From: Enterococcus ureilyticus
Lineage (GTDB): Bacteria > Bacillota > Bacilli > Lactobacillales > Enterococcaceae
Length of the DNA stretch: 64,000 nucleotides
Assembly (NCBI RefSeq): GCF_001730315.1
Contig: NZ_MIKC01000012.1
Span: forward strand, 124,001-188,000
Reading direction: 5' to 3'
Shown: one piece after another, positions 1-7,530 of the stretch
Numbering within the stretch: the first letter of the stretch is position 1
How the letters are laid out: each line of letters opens with the position of its first letter
Made by a program: the position numbers and the translations under genes
The notes under the pieces: generated by a model
The model's input: only the letters and a program-made list of their open reading frames with translations
The model's database searches: none
Told to the model about the DNA's origin: nothing

Positions 1-1391
1 GTTTTGGTGGTAAAGAAGATATGAGTGTCCAACACCATGCTTCACTTGCAGCTTGGTGTTTACAAAAGCCAGTGAAAGTGTTGCTTAGTCGACAAGAAAG
101 CTTAATGATCCATCCCAAACGACATGGAATGGAAATGGATTTCACTACAGGTTGTGATGAAGAAGGTCATTTAACTGCTATGAAAGCGGTGATTTATGCT
201 GATACTGGTGCATATGCTTCATTAGGAGGGCCAGTTTTGCAACGAGCCTGTACACATGCGGCAGGACCATACAAATATCAGCATATAGATGTCGAAGGAT
301 TTGCAGTGTATACGAATAATCCACCAGCTGGTGCTTTTAGGGGATTTGGTGTCTGTCAAACAGCCTTTGCTATAGAGAGCAACCTGAACTTATTAGCCGA
401 AAAAGTGGGGATTTCACAATGGGAGATCCGATATAAAAATGCAGTTGAACAAGGTGACTCACTACCAAATGGTCAGTTAGTGTCTAAAAATGCAGCACTA
501 AAAGAAACCTTACTCGCTGTTAAAGAAGCATACGAAACAGCCGAAATCGCTGGCATTTCTTGTTTCTTTAAAAATAGTGGGATTGGTGTAGGCTTATCCG
601 ATGTGGGGCGTTGTATTGTTTCTGTAGAAGAAGGGAAAGTTCATGTTAGAACGAGTGCAGCTTGTATTGGCCAAGGGATGGCCACTGTAACAACGCAAGT
701 TGCATGTGAAACGTTAGATTTACCACCAGAAATGATCATTGCAGAAGCGCCGGATACTCACCGAACGCCGGATTCTGGTACAACAACAGCTTCTCGCCAA
801 TCCTTATTTACAGGAGAAGCAACAAGGAGAGCAGCGATGCAATTACGTTATGAGTTAGATATGGGACGTGCTTTGTCTGACATAGAAGGGCAAGAATTTT
901 ATGGAGAATACTCAGCCAAAACAGATCCTTTGATCAATGACAAAAAGAATCCTGTCAGTCATGCAGGTTATGGCTACGCCTCAGAAGTCGCAGTGTTGGA
1001 TGAGAAAGGAAAAGTTGAAAAATTTGTAGCTGCCTATGATATGGGACAAGTCGTGAATCCCAAAGCCGCTCAAGGTCAAATTGAAGGTGGTATCGTGATG
1101 GGAATGGGCTATGCTTTAACAGAAAAATTTGTTATGGAAGAAGGCTATGTAAAAGCAAAATATGCAACATTAGGCTTATTAAATGCAACACAGGTTCCGC
1201 CAATCGAAACGATTTTAGTGCAAGCAAAGAATATTCATGATGGCTTGGCTTATGGCATCAAAGGAGTTGGTGAACTGGCAACGATCCCAACGGCTCCAGC
1301 ATTAGCTGGCGCATATTATGCCTTAGATGGAAAATTAAGACCCACATTGCCGATGGAAGATACTTTTTATCAAAAAAGAAAAAATAAATAA
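1..1391 (+). CDS. xdh: Xanthine dehydrogenase-like selenium-dependent molybdenum hydroxylase, C-terminal part (partial)
   Basis: The reading frame is open from the left window edge (first full codon at base 3), so the true start lies upstream. The first residues read FGGKEDMSVQHH, the GGFGGKE-type motif of the large molybdopterin-binding domain of xanthine dehydrogenase/aldehyde oxidoreductase. Further on come AFRGFG (around residue 110) and, near the C-terminus, KGVGELA, which carries the conserved active-site glutamate of this family. It would hydroxylate a purine or other heterocycle using Mo-pterin carrying a labile selenium. The following seven genes are the known companion set of selenium-dependent molybdenum hydroxylases, which is the main reason for that assignment. 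The substrate cannot be told from the sequence. N-terminal FeS/FAD domains or subunits, if any, are outside the window. Confidence 0.9.
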   Translation, partial: FGGKEDMSVQHHASLAAWCLQKPVKVLLSRQESLMIHPKRHGMEMDFTTGCDEEGHLTAMKAVIYADTGAYASLGGPVLQRACTHAAGPYKYQHIDVEGFAVYTNNPPAGAFRGFGVCQTAFAIESNLNLLAEKVGISQWEIRYKNAVEQGDSLPNGQLVSKNAALKETLLAVKEAYETAEIAGISCFFKNSGIGVGLSDVGRCIVSVEEGKVHVRTSAACIGQGMATVTTQVACETLDLPPEMIIAEAPDTHRTPDSGTTTASRQSLFTGEATRRAAMQLRYELDMGRALSDIEGQEFYGEYSAKTDPLINDKKNPVSHAGYGYASEVAVLDEKGKVEKFVAAYDMGQVVNPKAAQGQIEGGIVMGMGYALTEKFVMEEGYVKAKYATLGLLNATQVPPIETILVQAKNIHDGLAYGIKGVGELATIPTAPALAGAYYALDGKLRPTLPMEDTFYQKRKNK

Positions 1392-1404
1392 ATGATTCTG
1401 TGAT

Positions 1405-1469
1405 GTGCTTGAAAGCAACGCACGAATAGCGAAAGGAACACATCCGATAAGTAAAATTGGAGGTGTTTC
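1405..1469 (+). other. Two consecutive imperfect hairpins between xdh and the mocA-like gene
   Basis: The gap between the xdh stop and the next gene holds two inverted repeats. The first pairs GTGCTTG (1405-1411) with CAACGCAC (1416-1423) with one bulged base. The second pairs GGAACACATCC (1435-1445) with GGAGGTGTTTC (1459-1469) with mismatches. Neither is followed by a T-run, so they do not look like a terminator. They could stabilise the xdh mRNA end or tune translation. No riboswitch family is recognised. Confidence 0.3.
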
Positions 1470-1504
1470 TTTTTTGGCAGAATAAATTTAAAGGAGCGAC
1501 TGGA

Positions 1505-2083
1505 GTGCTAAAGATCAGTGCAATTATTATGGCTTCGGGAAAATCGTCTAGAATGGGGGTTAACAAGTTATTTCTTGACTATCAGGGGAAAACTTTTTTA
1601 GAACATTCGTTGAGTCTCTCAAGTGAAATTTCTTTTTTTGAGCGTATTTTAGTTATTTCCCCAGAGAATCTTCATGGCTTAAAATTACCAAAAGACCTGA
1701 AAATAATTCAAAATCTAGAAGCTGAGAAAGGTCAAAGTACAAGTGTTCGTTTAGGAACAAAGGCTGCATCTGGCGGGGGGTATCTCTATTTGACAGTTGA
1801 TCAACCATTACTAAATCGTACCTTGATCGAGTCTTTGCTGCCTGCCTACTCCAAAGAAGCAATTGTCTTCCCAGTTGATAAAATGCTAGCGCCATGTAGT
1901 CCGATATTCTTTGGAAATAAATTTCGAACCGAATTATTGAAGGTTACTGGGAAAAACGGTGGACGTGCTGTTCGCAATAGACACCCAGAGGCCTGGCATA
2001 AAATTCAAGTGGCGGATCCACAGCGGTTGATCGATATCGATACGCCAACTGATTATATAAAACTAGTGAATCAAAATTTTTAA
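1505..2083 (+). CDS. mocA: MocA-like nucleotidyltransferase (molybdenum cofactor cytidylyltransferase family)
   Basis: The 192-residue protein begins with a Rossmann-like nucleotidyltransferase core. The signature MASGKSSRMGVNK matches the LxxGxSxRMGxxK nucleotide-binding loop of the MobA/MocA family. MocA-type enzymes attach CMP to molybdopterin for xanthine dehydrogenase-type enzymes; whether CTP or GTP is used here is not decided by the sequence. The GTG at 1505 is chosen because AAGGAG lies eight bases upstream; a TTG at 1457 would add 16 unconserved residues. The gene follows xdh by about 110 bases in the same direction and precedes the cysteine desulfurase, which fits a role in maturing the Mo-Se cofactor of the upstream enzyme. 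Confidence 0.82.
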   Translation: MLKISAIIMASGKSSRMGVNKLFLDYQGKTFLEHSLSLSSEISFFERILVISPENLHGLKLPKDLKIIQNLEAEKGQSTSVRLGTKAASGGGYLYLTVDQPLLNRTLIESLLPAYSKEAIVFPVDKMLAPCSPIFFGNKFRTELLKVTGKNGGRAVRNRHPEAWHKIQVADPQRLIDIDTPTDYIKLVNQNF

Positions 2084-2105
2084 GTGTCAGAAAGGAAACA
2101 AAAAG

Positions 2106-3257
2106 ATGAAACAGCCAGTGTATCTGAATCATGCAGCTACCTCAAACCATAAATTTGCTGCAACTGTTGAAGAATTGTGTCACTATCTAACAGAAAATAA
2201 TAATTTGAATACAAATCGTGGATCTCAAAACATCGACGAACTTGAATTGATTTTTGATGCGCGCCAAGTTTTGGCAAATTTCTTTCAGGCACCTGATCCT
2301 GCGCATATTATCTTTACAGCAAATGCAACAACTTCACTGAATATGATTCTTAATGGGTTGTTAAAAACAGGAGATCATGTCATAACCACCGCAGTAGAGC
2401 ATAATGCAGTGGCCAGACCACTTCATAGGTTGGAGGTAGAGGGGCAAATCTCTGTTACACGCTTGTGTTGTGATCAAAAAGGCCAGCTTGATCCTGATCA
2501 ACTCAAATCAATGATAAGACCTGAGACCAAAGTGTTAGTGATGACGCACGCCTCAAATGTTTTAGGAACGATACTTCCTGTGAGCGACTGCTTTAAAATC
2601 GCAAGAAATCATGGAGTGATCACTGTTTTGGACAGTGCCCAAACAGCAGGTTTTTTACCAATTGATATGACGGAAATGTCCATCGATGTACTTGCTTTTA
2701 CAGGTCACAAAGGCTTGATGGGGTTGTCTGGAATTGGCGGATTTGCGCTAGCTAAAAATAGAGAACCCATGATTGATCCTTGGTTGACTGGTGGAACTGG
2801 GAGTGCATCCTTGTCTTTTGAACAGCCTGTTTTTTTACCAGACAAATTTGAGCCTGGTACGTTAAATATGTTGGGCATTCTAAGTTTAAAAAGTGCAATC
2901 CAATCAATTGAGCGAATTGGGTTAAACAATATAGCTGCTCACGAACAACTGTTAACGAAACGATTTCTAGAAGGATTAGAAAAGTTACCAGTCACTGTTT
3001 TAGGAACCTCCGATCCATTTAGCAGGGTTCCAGTTGTTTCCATTACAGTAGCGCGGCTTGATGCAGGGGAATTTTCTCAACTGTTATTTGACCGTTATCA
3101 AATCATTACGCGTTCTGGCTTACATTGTGCCCCCCTTGCTCATCAAACGGCAGGAACTTTAAAAAGCGGAGCTGTTCGTTTTAGTTTTGGGTGGAATACG
3201 AGTGTTGAAGAAATTGATTACACCTTGCAAGCAATCAAAGAAATTTTATCAGCTTAA
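2106..3257 (+). CDS. Cysteine desulfurase/selenocysteine lyase family protein of the molybdenum hydroxylase operon
   Basis: This 383-residue class V aminotransferase-fold protein has the PLP-binding lysine in FTGHKG (K202) and the catalytic cysteine in SGLHCAPLAH (C341). It belongs to the NifS/SufS-like group that includes the E. faecalis EF2568 family (TIGR01977). Members take sulfur or selenium from cysteine or selenocysteine as a persulfide or perselenide. Next to selD it probably supplies Se, or S for cofactor sulfuration, to the molybdenum hydroxylase rather than serving general FeS assembly, since a separate SufS is encoded at 36573-37808. The start is an ATG preceded by GAAAGGAAA, 22 bases after the mocA-like stop. 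Confidence 0.88.
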   Translation: MKQPVYLNHAATSNHKFAATVEELCHYLTENNNLNTNRGSQNIDELELIFDARQVLANFFQAPDPAHIIFTANATTSLNMILNGLLKTGDHVITTAVEHNAVARPLHRLEVEGQISVTRLCCDQKGQLDPDQLKSMIRPETKVLVMTHASNVLGTILPVSDCFKIARNHGVITVLDSAQTAGFLPIDMTEMSIDVLAFTGHKGLMGLSGIGGFALAKNREPMIDPWLTGGTGSASLSFEQPVFLPDKFEPGTLNMLGILSLKSAIQSIERIGLNNIAAHEQLLTKRFLEGLEKLPVTVLGTSDPFSRVPVVSITVARLDAGEFSQLLFDRYQIITRSGLHCAPLAHQTAGTLKSGAVRFSFGWNTSVEEIDYTLQAIKEILSA

Positions 3258-3268
3258 GGAGAAAAATA

Positions 3269-4291
3269 ATGAATTTTTTATCGCAATGTACATCTGGTGG
3301 TTGTGGCGCCAAAATTGGTCCGAATGATTTAGCTGGATTGTTAAGTAATTTACCTAAGTTTTCAGATGAAAAATTAGTAGTAGGTTTTGATACATCGGAT
3401 GATGCTGCTGTCTATCAAATATCAGAACAGCTTGCGCTGATCTCAACAGTCGATTTTTTTTCACCAATGGTAGAAGACCCTCGTACATTTGGTCGAATTG
3501 CCGTCGCAAATGCGCTAAGCGATGTTTACGCTATGGGCGGGCAAGTTTTGTTTGCATTGAATTTAGTTTGCTTTCCTGAAAAAATGGAGAAACAAGTGCT
3601 TTCAGAAATTCTGATTGGTGGGGCAGAGAAGCTTAAAGAGGCCAAGGCGTCATTGGCAGGAGGGCATTCGATTTATGATCACGAGCCTAAATATGGATTA
3701 GCAGTAACTGGACAAGTTGATCCTAATAAAATGATTCATAACAACACACCCAAAATAGGCGATAGCTTAATTCTTACCAAAGCATTAGGGGTTGGTTTGA
3801 TCCAATCTGCTGTAAGAGGAGGTATGGCATCAGAGGAGACAGAAAAAGTAGCCATTGCTTCTATGGAACGCTTAAATAAATATGCAGCAGAAACAATGGC
3901 TGATTTTTCAGTCAATGCTTGTACTGATGTAACAGGATTTGGCTTGTTAGTCCATGCATTAGAGATGGCTGGTGACACGACTACCTTAGTGATTGATTCA
4001 GAACAGTTGCCCCTGTTGCCTGATGCTTATCACTATGCCGAAGAATTTCTAGCAACTGCTGCTGGACAAAGAAATCGCGAATTTATAGGAGAAAGAATTG
4101 ATCTGACTTCAGTTACACCAGCTTTTCAAGAGATTTTATTTGACCCGCAAACATCAGGTGGTTTACTGCTCAGTGTTTCAGCTCAAAATGCTGCGAAATG
4201 TCTTGAAGCAATCCAAAAAAACGATCCAGTAGCAAGGATCATCGGTGAAGTCTGTGAAAGAGAAGAAGATCAAGAAATTATTATTTTATAA
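3269..4291 (+). CDS. selD: Selenide, water dikinase (selenophosphate synthase)
   Basis: The 340-residue protein is of typical SelD length. The N-terminal active-site segment GGCGAKIGP carries C12 and K15, which correspond to the catalytic Cys and Lys of SelD. A Cys, not selenocysteine, occupies the active site. SelD makes selenophosphate from selenide and ATP. No selA, selB, selC or selenouridine synthase gene is visible, and the gene sits between the NifS-like enzyme (12 bases upstream) and yedF. This is the known orphan-SelD arrangement, where selenophosphate feeds a labile selenium cofactor of a molybdenum hydroxylase. Selenocysteine or selenouridine genes elsewhere in the genome cannot be excluded. 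Confidence 0.95.
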   Translation: MNFLSQCTSGGCGAKIGPNDLAGLLSNLPKFSDEKLVVGFDTSDDAAVYQISEQLALISTVDFFSPMVEDPRTFGRIAVANALSDVYAMGGQVLFALNLVCFPEKMEKQVLSEILIGGAEKLKEAKASLAGGHSIYDHEPKYGLAVTGQVDPNKMIHNNTPKIGDSLILTKALGVGLIQSAVRGGMASEETEKVAIASMERLNKYAAETMADFSVNACTDVTGFGLLVHALEMAGDTTTLVIDSEQLPLLPDAYHYAEEFLATAAGQRNREFIGERIDLTSVTPAFQEILFDPQTSGGLLLSVSAQNAAKCLEAIQKNDPVARIIGEVCEREEDQEIIIL

Positions 4292-4307
4292 GAAAGAAGG
4301 GGCTTTG

Positions 4308-4898
4308 ATGAAGAAAATCAATGCGATTGGTAAGCCTTGTCCAATTCCCGTCATCGAGACTAAAAAAGTAGTTAGAGAAATGAAAAGTGACGGAGGCCAA
4401 ATAGAAATCAGTGTTGATAATGAAATAGCGGTCCAAAATATCAAAAAAATGGCTGTAGGTCTTGGCTTGAAAATGACGCAAATTCAATTGGAAAAAGATA
4501 AATTCATCATGTCGATCGACGTTCCTAAAGAACAGGAACAAACAAAATCAGAAATATCAAATAGTGAATTGGTGATTGCTTTTGGGAAAAGAACAATGGG
4601 AGAAGGAGACGCAGATTTAGGAGAAATATTATTGAAAAGTTATATTTATTCTCTAACTGAATTAGATACACCGCCTGAGCATTTACTTTTTTTCAATGCT
4701 GGCGCGTTTTTGACGAATCAAAATTCAGGAGCGTTAAAAGATTTACAAACATTGGCAGAACAAGGGACTCAAATTAGCACTTGCGGTGCTTGTCTAGACT
4801 TTTATCAAATCAAAGATACCTTGGCAGTCGGTGAAATCACAAATATGTATGGCATTACAGAAGTTATGGCACAAGCAAAAAAAGTCATTAATATCTAA
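4308..4898 (+). CDS. yedF: Sulfurtransferase-like selenium metabolism protein YedF
   Basis: The 196-residue protein has an N-terminal TusA/SirA-like domain with the CPIP motif (C11) in GKPCPIPV and a C-terminal DsrE-like region with a CGAC pair near residues 160-165. This two-domain layout is that of the YedF selenium-metabolism family (TIGR03527), found with SelD. The likely role is carrying selenium as a perselenide, by analogy with TusA; this is inferred. The ATG at 4308 follows AAGAAGGGG. A longer frame from 4245 would run through the end of selD and is unlikely. The gap to selD is 16 bases. Confidence 0.88.
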   Translation: MKKINAIGKPCPIPVIETKKVVREMKSDGGQIEISVDNEIAVQNIKKMAVGLGLKMTQIQLEKDKFIMSIDVPKEQEQTKSEISNSELVIAFGKRTMGEGDADLGEILLKSYIYSLTELDTPPEHLLFFNAGAFLTNQNSGALKDLQTLAEQGTQISTCGACLDFYQIKDTLAVGEITNMYGITEVMAQAKKVINI

Positions 4899-4914
4899 TG
4901 GACGAGGTGAAGAT

Positions 4915-5172
4915 ATGGCCTATCTTTTAACATTTCAAAATACTCATTATGCAGTTCATAGTGAAAAAATATTCATCAAAAATAACTTGCCTGTTTCAGT
5001 GATGGCTCTTCCTACAAGTCTTGGGGATTTTTGTGGAATCTGTTTAAGGATAGCTGCACAAGATTTAGACAAAGGAAGAGTGTATTTGAACAAGGCCGAG
5101 ATACCGATAGAAGGAATTTTTACAATAGAAGGAGTGAATAAAGAAAGGACGTATAAAAGATGGATTCCCTGA
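4915..5172 (+). CDS. DUF3343 protein, putative Se/S carrier
   Basis: This 85-residue protein starts MAYLLTFQNTHYAV and contains a conserved FCGICLRI segment with two cysteines near residue 40, as in the DUF3343 family (proposed Se/S carrier-like proteins). The ATG at 4915 follows GGACGAGGTG. It is 16 bases after yedF and overlaps the next gene by 13 bases, so it is translated as part of the operon. No experimental function is known to me. The cysteine pair and setting support a role in handling selenium. Confidence 0.8.
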   Translation: MAYLLTFQNTHYAVHSEKIFIKNNLPVSVMALPTSLGDFCGICLRIAAQDLDKGRVYLNKAEIPIEGIFTIEGVNKERTYKRWIP

Positions 5173-5891
5173 TCGAGTGCTTCGACTTTCAAGGGCGACA
5201 AGTGATTTCACTGATCGGTAGTGGTGGGAAAACAAGCCTGATGTGGTATCTAGCGAATTGTTATCATGATCAACGTGTGTTAGTCAGTACAACGACTAAG
5301 ATCGGCTATCCTACAGAGCGTAATTATGATTTTTTTTATAGTGAAGAATTTTCGAATTTAGGAAAAGATGGGATAGGAATCACATTAGCAGGAAACGTCA
5401 TGGGCAATGGATATAAGCTTAGTTCACCACCAGTACACGTTTTTGAGGAGTCTTTACAGCATTTTGATAAAGTCTTATTAGAAGCAGATGGATCAAAGCA
5501 GCGTCCACTAAAAGGGTGGGAAACATTTGAACCTGTTATTTTACCTGAAACAACGACAACAATCGGCTTGATTCCAATTTCTGTTTTAGGCAAAACTGTA
5601 GATCAAACGACTGTGCATCGTTTGCCTCTTTTTTTGCGTGCAACGGATACGGTTCAGGGAGTAAAAATCAAAGAAGAGACATTAGCTGAAATCATCACCA
5701 GTCCAACTGGATTGTGGTCAAAAAGTCAAGGTCAGCGAATTCTGTGTATCAATCAGGTAGAATCTTCTGAACAATTGCTCCAAGCTAAAAAAATCGTATC
5801 TTTATTGCCAAATATGCTATTGAAACGGTTGAGTAAAGTAATAGCCTGTAATATCCAATCAAAGGAAGGAATCATTTTATGGGAAAAATAA
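5160..5891 (+). CDS. yqeC: Selenium cofactor biosynthesis protein YqeC
   Basis: The 243-residue protein has a P-loop-like GSGGKTS at residues 20-26 and a later LLEADGSKQRPLK segment typical of the YqeC family (TIGR03172). YqeC proteins occur only with selenium-dependent molybdenum hydroxylases. The reaction is unknown; the P-loop suggests nucleotide use. It overlaps the DUF3343 gene by 13 bases and yqeB by 13 bases, and an AAAGGA site lies about eleven bases before the ATG. The tight overlaps support one mRNA and coupled translation. Confidence 0.87.
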   Translation: MDSLIECFDFQGRQVISLIGSGGKTSLMWYLANCYHDQRVLVSTTTKIGYPTERNYDFFYSEEFSNLGKDGIGITLAGNVMGNGYKLSSPPVHVFEESLQHFDKVLLEADGSKQRPLKGWETFEPVILPETTTTIGLIPISVLGKTVDQTTVHRLPLFLRATDTVQGVKIKEETLAEIITSPTGLWSKSQGQRILCINQVESSEQLLQAKKIVSLLPNMLLKRLSKVIACNIQSKEGIILWEK

Positions 5892-6709
5892 AAAGACCGA
5901 TTTCTGAAACAATCGTTGCTGTACGCGGTGGCGGTGATCTTGCGACAGGAGTCGTTCAAAAATTAGTTCATGCAGGGTTTAAAGTAATCATTTTAGAAAC
6001 AGCTAAACCACTAGCTATTCGTCGAACTGTAGCATTCTGTAATGCCGTTTTTCAAGGCAGACAGCAGGTAGAAGATTTAGAAGCAGTCTTGGTTTCTTCT
6101 GTATCAGAATGTTCCGTAATCTGGAACAATCATCAAATTCCAATACTAATTGATTCAAAAGCAGAATCATTGAAAGAATTAAAACCGACAGTACTTGTGG
6201 ATGCAATTTTAGCAAAAAAAAATTTAGGCACAAATAAAGAAATGGCCCCCATCACTATTGCGTTAGGACCAGGATTCACAGCGTCTAATGAGGTCAATGC
6301 AGTAGTGGAAACCATGAGAGGGCACTATTTAGGCAAGCTCTACTTTAAAGGCAGTGCAATCCCAAATACTGGTATCCCAGGAGAAATTAACGGTAAAAGT
6401 GCGGAGCGAGTGATTCATGCGCCAGCTTCAGGTAAGGTAAAGCATGTGAAAACGATTGGCGCGATTGTGAAAAAAGGAGAAGTACTCTTTTATATTGATC
6501 AAATAGCTGTAGTTTCCCCCTTAGATGGTGTGTTGCGAGGACTGATTTCAGACAAAGTGTTGTGCCAAAAAGGACTGAAATGTGCTGATGTCGATCCACG
6601 TTCGGTGGAACAAGTGGATTGTTTTACGATATCAGATAAAGCGCGAGCCTTAGGTGGAGCTGTTTTGGAAGCTGTACTTTGGTTAGGGTGCCAAAGAGGG
6701 TTATTTTAA
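5879..6709 (+). CDS. yqeB: Selenium-dependent molybdenum hydroxylase system protein YqeB (EF2563 family)
   Basis: The 276-residue protein matches the EF2563/YqeB family (TIGR03309). The N-terminal half starts with VAVRGGGDLATGV, a glycine-rich dinucleotide-binding-like loop, and the C-terminal half has a barrel-sandwich-like stretch (KGEVLFYIDQ, VVSPLDGVLRG) reminiscent of biotinyl/lipoyl-type folds. Its biochemical role in building or inserting the Mo-Se cofactor is not known. It is the last gene of the operon, overlaps yqeC, and has a ribosome site AAAGGAAGG before its ATG. No clear terminator follows. Confidence 0.88.
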   Translation: MGKIKRPISETIVAVRGGGDLATGVVQKLVHAGFKVIILETAKPLAIRRTVAFCNAVFQGRQQVEDLEAVLVSSVSECSVIWNNHQIPILIDSKAESLKELKPTVLVDAILAKKNLGTNKEMAPITIALGPGFTASNEVNAVVETMRGHYLGKLYFKGSAIPNTGIPGEINGKSAERVIHAPASGKVKHVKTIGAIVKKGEVLFYIDQIAVVSPLDGVLRGLISDKVLCQKGLKCADVDPRSVEQVDCFTISDKARALGGAVLEAVLWLGCQRGLF

Positions 6710-7032
6710 AAGAAAAAACAATGAATCCTTCTACAAATGCTTAAACCAGCAGCGTATGCTAAAAAATATTTTTTTTACCTAAAAATTATTGTTTTAAACG
6801 ACGCGTTTATGTTATAGTGTAAGTGAAGTTTTAACCTATTGTATACCAAGAAAAGAAAGCGTTTTAAAGAAAGGTTCTAATATGTGAAAAAAGTAATTTG
6901 AAGGAGGAAGTTACGTAACTAGTCTAGAACTGTATCAATTTGTGCTAGTAAGTACGAGAGGAATGAAAAGGGTTACAGAAACTTTTTGTACTTTAAAATA
7001 TTTTGTAAAAAAGATGAGAGGATGAGTAAAAC
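6710..7032 (+). promoter_or_regulatory. Flavodoxin-operon leader with promoter, embedded palindrome and possible cre site
   Basis: This 323-base gene-free stretch carries a sigma-A-type promoter: TTGTTT at 6789-6794, an 18-base spacer, TATAGT at 6813-6818. Immediately after the -35 box sits a perfect dyad TAAACG-ACG-CGTTTA (6795-6809), well placed to be a repressor operator. About 40 bases downstream, AGAAAGCGTTTTAA (6854-6867) resembles a CcpA cre site, weakly. The rest of the leader, about 150 bases up to the flavodoxin ribosome site (GATGAGAGGATG), shows no recognised riboswitch. Confidence 0.6.
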
Positions 7033-7476
7033 ATGGCACTAGTAAAAATCGTATATGCAAGTATGACAGGAAACACAGAAGAGATTTCAGAAATTTTAGA
7101 AAACACTGTACAAGAAGCTGGCTTTGAGGTAGAAAGAGAAGAATGTTCAGAAGTAGATGTTGACTTTTTTGATGATGCAGATGCCTGTATTATTGCTACC
7201 TATACATATGGGGATGGAGAATTGCCTTTTGAATTTGAAGATTTTTATGACGAGTTAGAAGAAAAAGAATTAACAGGGAAAAATTTTGGTGTTGTCGGTT
7301 CAGGAGATCGTGAATATGGCGATTTGTTCTGTAAATCTGCTCATGACTTCGTTACAGCTTTAGAAAAGTCAGGTGCTAAGAAAGTTGCTGAAACAGTAGA
7401 AATCGAGAACAATGCAGAAGCTGATGATATCGAAGCATTGAAAAAATTTGTTAAAGAGTTGACAGCTAGTTTATAG
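7033..7476 (+). CDS. Flavodoxin
   Basis: The 147-residue acidic protein has the FMN phosphate loop SMTGNTE at residues 10-16, TYTYGDGELP around residue 58 and GSGDREYG around residue 90, the two loops that sandwich the isoalloxazine ring. It is a short-to-medium-chain flavodoxin and carries single electrons in the cytoplasm. It heads an operon ending in pyruvate:flavodoxin oxidoreductase, so its likely job is to take electrons from that enzyme and hand them to the Nfn/Sud-like subunits encoded between them. A good ribosome site GAGAGGATGAG precedes the ATG. Confidence 0.93.
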   Translation: MALVKIVYASMTGNTEEISEILENTVQEAGFEVEREECSEVDVDFFDDADACIIATYTYGDGELPFEFEDFYDELEEKELTGKNFGVVGSGDREYGDLFCKSAHDFVTALEKSGAKKVAETVEIENNAEADDIEALKKFVKELTASL

Positions 7477-7508
7477 AATAACGCTGAAATTATACGAAAG
7501 AAGGAAAA

Positions 7509-7530
7509 AATGAATGAGTTCATTCATTAA
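7509..7530 (+). promoter_or_regulatory. Six-codon leader ORF lying inside a perfect palindrome, overlapping the next start codon
   Basis: AATGAATGA-GT-TCATTCATT (7509-7528) is a perfect 9-bp inverted repeat. An ATG at 7510, with ribosome site GAAAGAAGGA, opens a six-codon ORF (MNEFIH). Its TAA (7528-7530) shares a base with the ATG at 7530 of the next gene. The next gene has no ribosome site of its own at normal distance. The layout suggests translational coupling or reinitiation, with the hairpin able to hide or present the start. Confidence 0.5.
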
